This document shows, one piece after another, positions 26,096 through 37,523 of a DNA stretch of 64,000 nucleotides. Under the pieces are notes generated by a model. It searched no databases and had not been told where the DNA came from. It saw only the letters and a program-made list of their open reading frames with translations. Each line of letters opens with the position of its first letter. The stretch's first letter is position 1. This DNA comes from Lucifuga dentata (taxonomy: Eukaryota; Chordata; Actinopteri; Ophidiiformes; Bythitidae), in contig VXCM01000208.1 in assembly GCA_014773175.1 (NCBI GenBank), positions 124,001 through 188,000 on the forward strand, given 5' to 3'. Position numbers and translations under genes: made by a program.

Positions 26096-27021
26096 CATAA
26101 TGTATGAAGCGTTGGTGTTTTGGGGACGGCTGCAGGTTGATGAAAAACTCCAGCAGAGGTTTCACCATCATAAACAAGCCTGGACTTTGCCCCGAGTCAC
26201 AGCTCCCAACCAGCATCCATTTATATCCTGCCTCCATCCTTTACTCAGCCAGAGCGACAAGACTAATGGAGGGAACATGTATTAATAACTCACTGGGAAA
26301 CACACGTCCTGTTGCAGGGTAGAAATGGCTTCCTGCGTCGGCTCCGAGCTTCGCTGTCAGTGGTTTGGACTCGGTGGCTTTTATTGAAGTAAAAACTCTC
26401 CACTCTCTGCAGTGGATTGAGTCTAAAGTAGCGTCGTGACGAATGAGGTTTCATTTTCTTTGCCTTGTCCTCTGTATTGCTTTTTATATGAGTGAGGCAA
26501 TAACGTGAAAAGGTGCACGATAGCCATTAAAATGACAGGGGTTTGTATCTTGCAATCTGTAGGGACCTTTGTGCTCGTGCGACAGATGATAATGCCTCGT
26601 GGACTGGACTCTGCACTCCGCATTATTTTGCTATTTCAGGGAGATGATGGAAAATGCAAATGATTTGCAGTGTGGGAGGCTTGGAAGTTATATGAGTGTG
26701 TGGCAGGCAGACGGCGTCATTTGAAAGGTCAGCAGAGTGTAAGCTCTGTGTGTTTTTTGAATTAAATGATCTCATGAATTTACTGCGTATAAGTGTGTAT
26801 TCTGATGTATAACGGTGGCGGTTTAATTATGTTTAGTTTGAGAATTCACATCCGCGGCTGTTTTGGCTCTTGTGCAAATTGTACCATCTGTTTTTGTGTT
26901 GATATGTTATTAAAAAGCACTAATTCTTAAGAACGACCCAATTTCCCAATTTGATTTGGTAAAAATAGGCCGATAATGTTTCTAATTTCTGAATTTCTTT
27001 GGCAGCCATGCCATTGTTTTG

Positions 27022-27063
27022 TCCTTTTTTTTTTTTTTTTTTTTNTTTTTTTTTTTTTTTTTT
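27022..27063. repeat. Poly-T run interrupted by one N
   Basis: About 38 T with an N at 27045. Confidence 0.95.
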
Positions 27064-27630
27064 GCTGTGTTTCTTATTAAATGGAGGTGACTGAGTATAG
27101 CTGCACCTCTATTATTACCTTTTTGTCCTATCAAGATTCATGGTGCTTCAAGTCAGTGGGAGGTCACAGCAGGACAACAAACAGAGAGAAACCCCACAGT
27201 GAGGCTTGTGTTCTTCAAATCTATTTTCATACATAAACATTCACCTTAATAAATCACACCTTCTATATTTTTGCCAGAAAAGAAAAGCCTGGAGCCCCGC
27301 AGGAGAGTAATTCAACATTTCTGGGACTATTTCTTCTCCTGCCAAGGCTGCAAGATCCTGTTTTTCAAATTATGCAGCTGAGGTAAATTTGTCGTTCTAT
27401 CAGATGAATTAGCCTTTATTACTCTTTATGCAGATGCTGCTTTGGGAGAAGTGGAAGACGTACTAAAATCTCAAATTACTTAAGTAAAAGTACTAAAACC
27501 ACAATGGAAAAATACTCCACTGCCAGTCATGCATACTAAAGTCTAAGTAAACTAGGGGATTTTCATGCTCTCATCTTAGTTAATGGATTAGATGATCTAT
27601 ACTTGGGCAAATTCTTCTTCTTCCTGTTCC

Positions 27631-28269
27631 TTAAAGGACCATACCACTCATTTTGCATGTTTGAGCCTAATATAGTCAATTTTCATACATGTTACGTTAC
27701 TGACAATCATTTCCCNTTGCATGTTTGAGCCTAATATAGTCAATTTTCATACATGTTACGTTACTGACAATCATTTCCCAAATCATACTAGTGGAACAGT
27801 GAATTAAAAAAATTTTTCCTACCTTCCAGATTGCCGTTGTTCATTTGTTCGTTCAGTTCATTCTGGTACACTATTAAAATCAACTTGTTGATACTTGAAA
27901 ACGTTCTTGGGATAGGTANTTTTTTTTTTTTTTTGTTTGTTTTATTTTTTGAAGTTTTGTAATTTTAACGTTTAGGGGAAATAAAAAGCACGGAGTGAAT
28001 GTATGTCTCCACCGGGAAATATAGTCCCAAAAGAAGACCTGTGTTTATCGAAAAACTTAAACGACCGTGACTTCATAAGGCTGCGTAACTATTAGCAGGA
28101 GAAACACTGATTTTTAAGGTGGGTGTATTGCTTGAATATTTGGTTTTGAAAGATTAAGAGATTTTGCAAAATATCAGGAAACTTGAATTACGGTTTTATC
28201 CTTTAAATGATTGTCATTATGAAAATTGAATATATTAGGCTATGCACAATGGATGGTATGGTCCTTTAA
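27631..28269 (+). mobile_element. TTAA-flanked MITE, copy D
   Basis: Same orientation as copy A, starting TTAA-AGGACCATACC and ending GGTATGGTCCT-TTAA. An N at 27716 is preceded and followed by the same run of about 63 bases, and a second N at 27919 sits in a T run. AGTAAAAGTACTAAAA-type repeat pieces occur on both sides (27450-27545 and about 28425-28465), so it may have landed in an older repeat. Confidence 0.8.
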
Positions 28270-29664
28270 ACTCTAGAGATAATGTCTTGTGCCATGGACC
28301 TAAAACCAGATTCAGATACAGCGTCATTAAATCAGACAGAAATGATATTTTATTGGTTTACAATATTTTTCAGTATGTCATTTTGACATATAATGGAGGT
28401 CAAAGCAGAAAGTAGAGCAAATAGAAGTACTCCAGTAAATACACAAGTACCTCAAAATTGTACTTCCTGGCCATTATCTACCATATTTTCACATATTTCT
28501 GAATAAGTTCCATCTGTATCTGAGCCTTAACAGATGAGCAGCTCTGCATTCACTCCTGTGCAGCTCAGTTTGCATGTTTCTTGGCTCTGGAGCCATTTGC
28601 CATTAAATAAATAGACCAGAAGAAAGAGAAAACAGGCATCACTCACATCTCTCATCACCCCAATAAAAAGGAAGATATTGATGGTTGTCAGCTGATCTGA
28701 TCAATGTTGGCTGGCCACTTCTTTAATTCATTAACCGCATGCCGCATGGTCCTTCAGATGCAATCTCGCCTTGAGTAACACTGAACTGGCCTGACAGGCT
28801 TTGTCATTGATCTGTCACAGCTCGGCGGCTCTGCCAGCTAAGATCAGACCTGTGGGTAAACCTGGAGATGGCTGCCATTCATCAGTGTTGACTCATGCAG
28901 AGATGAAGGAGGGTTAAGGAGCAGGAATGAGGGAGAGCTGTGGTTTATGCTGCGTGTTTGTACAGAGATACAGTGAGCAGAGAGACACAGGGCAATAAAC
29001 AGACAAACAGGCACGTCCAGATGGAGACTTATAGAGTCTGACGGGGTGAAGAAAGAAAATGAGGGAGGGAAATTGACAGACAAACAAACTGAAAGTGAAG
29101 GTGAAAGAGTCAGAGAGCCGCGAGGTTTGGTGTGGCGGTGGGTAGGAATGATCAAAAACACTGAACTCCACTGTTGTTATTCAGCTGGCATTCTTCTGGG
29201 TGCCGTGGACAGCGATTTTAGCTGACTCGCTACAAATACAGCTCCTCGCTAAGTCTTGGCCTTGGAGGCTTCTGGGAGACCCGTGCACCGTGGGAGTTTG
29301 AGTCAGCACAGGCGAGGTTTATGCTGAGTGGGGCTCAGCGAGGCCCCGACACCTCCAGAGAGCAGGAGAATATCATTACCTCCAATCAAACAGGCGCTCT
29401 GTGAATGGCAATGAGGGAAAGGAGAGCCGGTGAATAAGCTAACTGAAATTAGCTCCTCTGTACGTTCATTACACCCTCAGTTCAGCAGTGCCACGCTGTT
29501 GCTCTGCCAAGTCTAAGAGGTTTGCTGTAGCTGCCTGCTGCTCATCCTGCATTCAGCTCACTCAGGCTGTCTGCAGTCTGTTCATCAAAACTTTAAATGA
29601 AAAGCTTCAGCATGAGGCTGCCGATGCTAAATCTTTTTAAAATATTTACTCTGTAACTGGATAC

Positions 29665-29815
29665 CAGTGGTAGAAGAAGTACTCAAAGTAAGTCAAGAAG
29701 AACTATTACTAGAAGAATTAAGAAACCACAATGGAAAGATACTCCATTACAAGTGCAAGTCTGATTTCAAGTAAAAGTCCTATTATCTGAATTCCTATTA
29801 ATCAGAATGGTGGAG
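29665..29815. repeat. Dispersed AGAAGTACT/AGTAAAAGT repeat
   Basis: GTGGTAGAAGAAGTACTCAA, ACCACAATGGAAAGATACTC and TCAAGTAAAAGTCC match a repeat very common in teleost genomes, as I remember it. Related pieces are at 27450-27545 and 34745-34862. I do not assign a class. Confidence 0.5.
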
Positions 29816-29820
29816 AGCCC

Positions 29821-29940
29821 CTGACCAAGTCCACCTTAGCCTGACCAAGTCCACCTTAGCCTGACAAAGTCCAACTTAGCTTGACAAAGTCCACCTTAGC
29901 CTGACAAAGTCCACCTTAGCCTGACAATGTCCAGCTTGGC
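29821..29940. repeat. 20-base minisatellite, six units
   Basis: Six consecutive 20-base units of the form CTGACMAAGTCCACCTTAGC, diverging towards the right, followed by related half-units (CTGATGAAAG, CTGACAAGCTCAG). Confidence 0.95.
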
Positions 29941-30689
29941 CTGATGAAAGTTGAGTCCAGGCTGGCAGTGTGGACTGAGCCTGACAAGCTCAGTCTGACG
30001 TATCCTTAATGGGCACCGTAAACCTTGTGGATTTAGGCAACAACATGGCCTTTCCTCTGACTCCATGTTTACCCCACTAGTGGTAAGGATTTAAGAATAG
30101 TAAATTTATCTTCATTTTTTTTTTAATACTTGAAATAAAAAAAGGATTCCCTACCATTTTTCCACATTTTCATGTTCATGGGAGCACTATTCAGAATGTC
30201 ACAACAACCGTGTTAAGGCTTTTGTGGCTTTAGAGGGTGCTGTGCAAAGTCTGTGACATCACCAAGGTTACTTTACACAAGTAGTTAAGTTAATACATCT
30301 TTCATGATTGAATTCTGCACTTCCAGGAGTACAAACACACACATTATGAAGAATTTTTACTGTAGCATTTTGGAGTAATTAATTTCCAAGTTCCCTTACG
30401 CAGACATGCGAATGCCAAATTTCTCATTTTTGATCAGCCCGAAAAATTTAAATGTAGTAATTTAACTTAAACTTTATCTCATCTCATATTTGGATGAAAA
30501 AGCAGGAGTTTCTGCTCTTAAAACTTGTTTAAAAAGACAGACTTCCATATTTTTTTAAATTTTTCCTTTTGTACATGAAGCAGTTGTTTTAGTAGCCTGC
30601 AGCTGCAAAATAAAAATAAAAGGAGAGTGTAAGCCCTGGCAGATTGGAGCCCAGTGGAATTCAATTATATTGACCAGACAAGATAGAAC

Positions 30690-30692
<3 letters not shown>

Positions 30693-30720
<28 letters not shown>
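30693..30720. repeat. (CA)n microsatellite
   Basis: Fourteen uninterrupted AC units. Confidence 0.95.
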
Positions 30721-31318
30721 CTTTGAAGCATCTACTGGTATGAATGGTATGTCGGTATGAATTTCTCATACTTGCTACATCTTTGACTCTTTGCCCTTGA
30801 TGTGGATGGAGGCAGATTTCAGGGGTCAAACTCTCTACATCTCTTTGACCCAAATCCACTCTGATTACTGCTGTCAAACACACAAATTAATCTGAAAAGA
30901 CTTATGTACGTAGGTGGAACCATCTTCAGGGCCCTCGGTGCTTTGCTTGATCCTTAGGAAGTAAGGTACCTCAGTGATCCTAGCTGATTCTACTATATAC
31001 AAAGGTAATGAAAAAGTCAGAGGAGAGAGAGAGACGAGAGTGTGAAAGCATTCCAGAAGGACAGACAGAAAGTACGACTTCTGCGGTTTCTTGTCCCCTT
31101 GTCTCTGGTTTTTGAAGTTTGCAACAGAATTGCTGAAGGTCAATAGTTTTCTGCAGCAGAGTGGAAGAGAAAAGAGAGCAGAGGCAGGATGACTTTTCCT
31201 TTGTCTGTCAAAGCAACACATCATCTTGTTCCTGAGACAAGGATAACTAGAAAAGCCATCTGGTTGTGCCATTTTCATTTCTGTAGCAGAAACAGTGGAA
31301 GAAAAGACTCGAGGCGAG

Positions 31319-31357
31319 GTTTTGCTTTTTTTTTTCTTCAAAAAAAAAAAGCAAAAC
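31319..31357. repeat. Perfect hairpin with 17-bp stem
   Basis: GTTTTGC plus ten T (31319-31335) pairs with ten A plus GCAAAAC (31341-31357) around a five-base loop. Confidence 0.85.
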
Positions 31358-31599
31358 ACTTAACACAATGTATTTTTTCTTGGTGTGAATCCTGTTAGTA
31401 GCATGCTTCTATTTGTAAAATGTAAGGTTATTTTGTATATCAGTATAGGCCGCCCACTTTGTACTAAAGCACATTTTCTGCCAGTTTATCCTCCATCTTT
31501 CTATGGATTTCTGCCCTTTCTGATTATTTTTAATTTAACGTATTCAAATGATCCTGAAAAAGATTTTGTGTTTTGATCTTCCGTACAACTGTCAAATTC

Positions 31600-31880
31600 T
31601 TGTAGGCGTGGCCTATTACATGAGCTCTTGGATGCATTGTGCATTTGCAGCCAGATTTAGGCGACGCATGCACGTATCAACTCCAAGCAATCCCACAACA
31701 TTTATTTGCATTTCACCTGTAGGTGGCGCTACAGCAACAATAAATTTAAACGATAAATTTAAATGGCCTTAACTCAGCGGTCATGATTCTGACTCACCTA
31801 AAATTTTGCTCAATTTACCATATTCCCAGCTAGAATATAGGTATTCTTCAAAATTAGAGGGTTGTGCATCTGTGCTTTTG
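31600..31880. repeat. Probable dispersed repeat containing AGGTGGCGCTA
   Basis: GGCGTGGCCTATTA, GGCGACGCATGCACG and ACCTGTAGGTGGCGCTA resemble a repeat I associate with other teleost genomes, but I cannot name it. The AGGTGGCGCT core also resembles a CTCF motif. Confidence 0.35.
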
Positions 31881-34861
31881 AGTTGTTTTTCATGTTTGAC
31901 TCAATCTGGGTGTGTTATTTAATGCCCCTGAAATTCATTCATCCTATATCGTACAGATATAGTATGAATGATCTGATCTTTTGTTATTCCCTGATTAAAG
32001 GTTTTGCTGCCACTTTAGTAACACACACTGTGAACCAATGTGGGATTTGCTTCATTTTCTCTTGTGGGATTCATCAAATATACTGTAGTTCAGATGTAAG
32101 AACAGTAGCCATTGTTCTACCTGACACTGAGCATGTGTGCCCATGTGTGTGTGTGCGTGCTCATCAGTGGTGTGTGAAGCTGGGTCAGGGCTTTAACTAA
32201 GTGGCTCCTCTGGGAGCAGCAAATGCAACGCAGTGTTAGACATGAAAATCTTCCACTTTTTACTCTCCATCACTCTCTTCTCTCACACAGATGATACAAC
32301 AGAGAAACACAACCAGAGCTCTGCTGGCTCTTTTCTGGGCTCGTGTTTATCTCTATCTCTCTGAGTTGCTTATTATTATTTACTTTCAGAAATGATCTCA
32401 GGATGTACAGCAGGCTGAAAAGCTTGGAAACTTTCAGAAGTGATCATTATCACCGTGGCAGGCTTTTTATCTTGGACTTCATGTGCTTTTAATTGAGTGG
32501 ATGTGTGGAGCAGGGAGCTGACCATTCTGCAGCTTGGAGGCAGACGTACTGTAACAGATGCCTGGCAGATGTCAAGGTTACAACACGCTTAGAGGAATTC
32601 ACTTTCTGTTTAACAAGCTGTTTAGAACATGTCTGACAGCTGCGGCATATGGAATCTTTGGTTGTTTGGAGTGTGCGTATAGGTGTGTGTGCAGCAGCTA
32701 TAGGTGTCTCTGTAGGTGGGCTATATGAGTCAGAGATGGAAATACATTTATTCAATTTTAAGAAACTGGTACTTTTCTACTTTTTTCACTGCGTTTCAGA
32801 GGGGAATATTGTAGCTTGGCTGCATTTATCTGATGGCTGTCATTTCAGATTGAAACTTTTTATTTTTCAGATAAAAATAGCAAAACAATCTGCATGACAA
32901 CAGTGATTTTTGGACATTATCTAAAGCATTTCATAGAATTTATTAAACTTTCTTTTTTTCTCTTTCTTTCTTTCTTTGGTTTTAAACTCTCTTCTACTTT
33001 TCTAAAATAAATTCTTTTACTATGTATATTGAAGTACATTTTACACTTATGACTTTTAATTAAGCAAAAATTTTGAATAGGCATTTCCTTGTAATAGACT
33101 TTTTTTGTGACTGCTTCTTTTACTCACATCAGAAATTTTAGTGTCTTTGTACATACACATAAAAAGGCACGTGGAGCTGAAACTTTTCTGCATACGTGTT
33201 TGCAGTCAAAGTTTTTATGATTTTTTTTTTTTTTTGAGGTTGGATAAGGAAAGAAAATCTCAGGTCTCAGGGGAACGACGACAAGGTGCACAGAGCCCCG
33301 AATGAGACGGCGCTTTCTGCTCTCAAACTCAGACTGAAGGCAGCTGTCATGAAGAAGATCATTTTCAAGATTCAACTTAAGATGGAGCCCTGCTGCCTTT
33401 TGAAGCTAATAAAAGAAGTGCGCTCGTCTTTTCATGGGCAACATGTGGAGGAGAGGCAGCAATGGGAAATGAAGAGAAGGGTTGCAAAAGAAAGATTTAT
33501 TGTCTGAAGTTACAGTATAATAAGTACAATCTGAGTACAACCAGAAAACCATGTAGTCTTATTTGAGGAAAGCACAGAGAATTTGTGTACATGTATTTTC
33601 TGCTGTTTGTTAGTAAAATTGTTTCCCAGATTGTCACTTTTATTAAAAAAGGAGATACAGTAATAGGGAACTATACGGAAATGATGTGGTGTTTGGTGTA
33701 AACTGTCTTTTCGGAAGGATGCTGTGAGTGAAGCATTAAGATTTATGGTTCTGTAGAGACCGAGGGGAGATTTCAGCTACTTTTTCATCGTTGACAGTAA
33801 CAACTTCTCAGCAGAACAGTCCTCCCATTAGCACAAGGACTGCCATTACTGCTCATTTCTCTTTACAAGCACAAACTGGCCTTCAGAGCTCATTTGGATG
33901 AGAGTGAGTTCTGCGCTAGCTGTAACCTTGCATTTGTTTCCACTTCATGTGGATTGCAGACGCCTTGGTGTAGATTGACTCGTCTTAGGGTTTATTTTTT
34001 ACTTCCTTTCTTGTTGTGTGGCTTCACATACCCACTCACATAAACATAAGCCTCCTTTCTGAAAATTAACAAGGCTGTCTCTTTGTTATGGAGAGGCAGG
34101 GAATGAAGGTACGAAAATTACCCACCTGATGCTTGCACAGCACACGACACGTGGGGAATTGCTTTGCTCTTTCTCTATTTGATAATCAGTTGCAGCAACA
34201 ATCAGAATAGGAAATGAAGCATCAACATGTGCACATGCATGCAGCACATACAGTTGTGCTTGCAGGTCATTCGCTTGACCTTATCCTCACTTATCCTCAG
34301 CAAACCCTGCCATCCTGGTGGTTGTAGCTGTTGATTTATTAATGCATTCTCACTAATTTCCTCCAATCGTGTTCTGTAATGTATGGCCCATAGGGAGAAG
34401 CGCTCAACGTCTCTCCGTCCACCTTTCACACCATCGCTCTCGGTCACCATCAGGTCAGTCCAACAGAACCTGCTCAATCATTCAAGCGTTGGACCGGAGG
34501 GCTGGGACCCACATGTCACACACAAAGAGACGGAGCTCAGCACTAAACTTCAGCCGAGCGCTCATGGCTCATCAGCAGCGATGAACCTAAATGACCTGAC
34601 ACGAGCAGAGAGAGATAAATTAAGTGCAGTGGGAGTGGAGAGCGCTGAGAAGAAATCTGATTTCAGTGTGATGTAGCAGGCATGTCTGCAGCGTAATACT
34701 TTAGCTAATGTTACATCGTTTATTCAATTGTTGAGTTGAGTCAAATGTTGTAGTGAATGTAACTTGTGAATCTGCAAAGTAACTAGCTGCTATCCTGTAA
34801 AAATAATGGAGTAAAATGTACACATACTCAAGTAGTGAGTAGTAGCTACCTCAAATAGTAC

Positions 34862-35452
34862 TTAAAGGAACATTCCATCGATCGTGCATGTTTGGACCTA
34901 ATGTATCCATGCAAACATTACATTACTGACAACCATTTCCCAAAATATACTACTTCAGTGGTAAATTTTAGATTCTTTTTTTCTACCATCCAGACTGCCA
35001 TTGGCTTCAATTCATTCCAGTACGCCATTAAAATCAACTTGTAGAGGTTTGAAACAAGGCTTGAGAGAAGTAATCCATCACAGCAAATATTACGTCTATT
35101 AGTTTTTTTTTTGTCAAAGTAACTTTAGTTAACCGATCCAACATGGAGCTGCACGGAATGTCTGTGTGTCTCCGCCAGGAAGTTGCAGGAGAAGATGGCT
35201 TTTAAGGAGAAATTAAAATGACCGTGCTTTCTGCAATCATGCTTAAGTTTTAGATGGCAAAACATTGACTTTTAAGGTGGGTGTATCACCTGAACATTTG
35301 ATTTTGAAAGATTAGAGGATTTGAAAAAGTAACAGGAAAACTAAAATACAGTTTTATGTTTTGGAAGTTGGTCGTCAGTATTGTAACATATAATTGGATT
35401 GTATATATTGGGCTTAAACATGTATAATCGGCAGTATGGTAAATGTACTTAA
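34862..35452 (+). mobile_element. TTAA-flanked MITE, copy E (second subfamily)
   Basis: Left end TTAA-AGGAACATTCC; right end GGCAGTATGGT with a TTAA at 35449-35452 that is a few bases further out than expected, so the right limit is uncertain. The interior (TTTGTCAAAGTAACTT, ATGGAGCTGCACGG, GTCTCCGCCAGGAAG) groups it with copies C and H. The bases just before it belong to the AGTACT-type dispersed repeat. Confidence 0.7.
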
Positions 35453-36714
35453 TTACATTTCACCTCGACAAGCCAGAACCAGGATGTACTGAAATGTTTT
35501 GCCAACTTGAGAACATTTTGAATCCACAAATGAAGCTTCCTAATTGTCCCTCGAGCTTAAGCGAAGACGGAATGAACGAGAGCATCAAATTTCTCCATCA
35601 GTGGAATTAATCAAGAGTCTGAAGTACTTGCAGACCAACATCATGACTAATGGCTCCCAGTCAGGGCACAGTGTGTTCCTAATTGAACTTTAAATACAGG
35701 AGATAGGACAGAAAAAGCTCATGCTGTCTCACCCATTCCTCTTTACATGGCAGGGTGTAAACTCTAAGTGGGATACAAAGAGACGAGCTCCCACTGGGGG
35801 TAAAGGTGTATGAGACCTTGAACGCAGATTTCTGCTGGAATCCTCGGCATCTGCGGCTCGTGTCTCTTTTTTAAACCCACAATCCTTTGACTCTGTTCTT
35901 CCTGAATGCGTATTTTCACGGAATTCGTACATAGTGCAGCGAGACCTTGCTTCATACAAGAGATACATGTTCCCAAGAGTGCTATCATCACGGATTTTGC
36001 ATACCAGGCAAGCTAGTAGGTTGACATTTGCAATGCAAAGCAGCCCCCCCCCAGCCACACACCCACTCACTCTCTGGAGTAATAGACTCCTGTCATTGAT
36101 GAGTCCCTGGGGTGTGAATCCTTTCTCACATCTGTATCGATCGACTCGCTATCCTACCTGATTTACATTGACAACAGCATCGAGGTCCAAATGAAAGTAA
36201 GCATGTTTACCAAATTGGAAACACAAGGGACATGTTGCTCCACAAATGACAGCTGAGACGGTACACAGGGGGCTTACCTGGCTACTTCTAACTCAATTAT
36301 TTAGAGGCAGAGGCCATTTTTAAAAGTCTGCACTAATGCTATATACAGCTCTAAGCTCTAATTTAAGGATTATTTCAAGCAAAGGGTAGTGTATAATGGC
36401 TTGAGGACACACCTTTTGTTGTTGGTTTACAATTGAGTTTTGAATGCTGCTAAATGTCAATTAGGTTACGTTTGTTGCACAGAATGAGATAAATTAAAAA
36501 AATGTTCAAAAACATTTGTTTCATTATAATAAACTTGCAAATTTCTTGAGCAAATTGGTAAAAAAAAAAAAAAGAGCTTTGTAGGGACACGTACAAAGAC
36601 GAATAACTAGTGCTCAGACAGTTAATTGATTAGTCTATTGATTGAGAATTTTTCAAGGCTTTATATATGAAATCCAAATCCACTGAAACATTTACTGACT
36701 TCAGCCTCTCAAAT

Positions 36715-36850
36715 ATGCAAATCAGAGTCAGAATCAGAATTGGGTTTATTTGGACAAGTATGTTGTCACACACGAGGAATTTGTCTTGGTTGACAGTAGC
36801 TCTCAGAACATTCAGCACAGACAACGAGTAAAGATAATACAAAAAGGAAG
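36715..36850. repeat. Dispersed repeat fragment (CAGAATCAGAATTGGGTTTA type)
   Basis: TCAGAATCAGAATTGGGTTT, then CAAGTATGTTGTCACACACG and GAGGAATTTGTCTTGGT, is a sequence I recognise as widespread in teleost genomes. The class is not certain. Confidence 0.55.
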
Positions 36851-37491
36851 CAGTTAAAATAAGGATAAAATAAAATAGGATTTGCTCTTGTTTCTGCTTT
36901 TTTCTTGTCTAAAGCAATATGATTTAAACAGATGACTATTCAATAGATCTTTTGATAATGAAAATAATCATTAGCTGCAGCCATACTTATAACAAATTAT
37001 TCATAAAGCAATACTTTGTGCTCTGAGTTGGCAAAATCAAAGGACAAAGGACATTTTTAAAATGATTTTAAGCCTTGACTGCCATTAATTTTTTTAGCCA
37101 TTTTAAACAGTCACGGAATACTTCCTGTGTGACTGAATGACATTTATTACACAAATAGTTAAAGCTTCACTTTTTGGCCTCGTGCTCACACAGAATAATA
37201 ATATCCTGAGGTGAATCACTGAGTTTGCCAGGTTAATTCACAGTATGATAGTTAGACTCATAACATATGGGTGGCCATATGAGAAGCCAAATGAACAGAT
37301 GGACCAAAAGCCACACAGTCATTAGGTGCCAGAGCTCACATCAGACATATTCTAGACTGAATGTCTGATCTTAAAGTCAGTATTGCTTTTTAATTTCAGA
37401 GAGAGGGAGTAAACAAGGTTTGGGAGGACAATGAGCGTAAAAGATCAGGGTTTTTAGAAAGCAAATGAAATCATAGACTTCAGATGGTGCA

Positions 37492-37523
37492 CCTTTCCTC
37501 TGTCCTGTAGGACAGAGGAAAGG
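37492..37523. repeat. Perfect 14-bp hairpin with four-base loop
   Basis: CCTTTCCTCTGTCC at 37492-37505 is exactly complementary to 37510-37523, with loop TGTA. Confidence 0.85.

Noticed and set aside
25327..26237. Long minus-strand open frames rich in Ile/Ser/Tyr/Leu/Pro and His (up to 200 codons)
   Set aside because: They are translations of the GATG/GATA satellite, which lacks stops in some frames; not proteins.
31871..32200. 112-codon open frame on the plus strand
   Set aside because: No family resemblance, and it overlaps a probable dispersed repeat and a GT-rich stretch.
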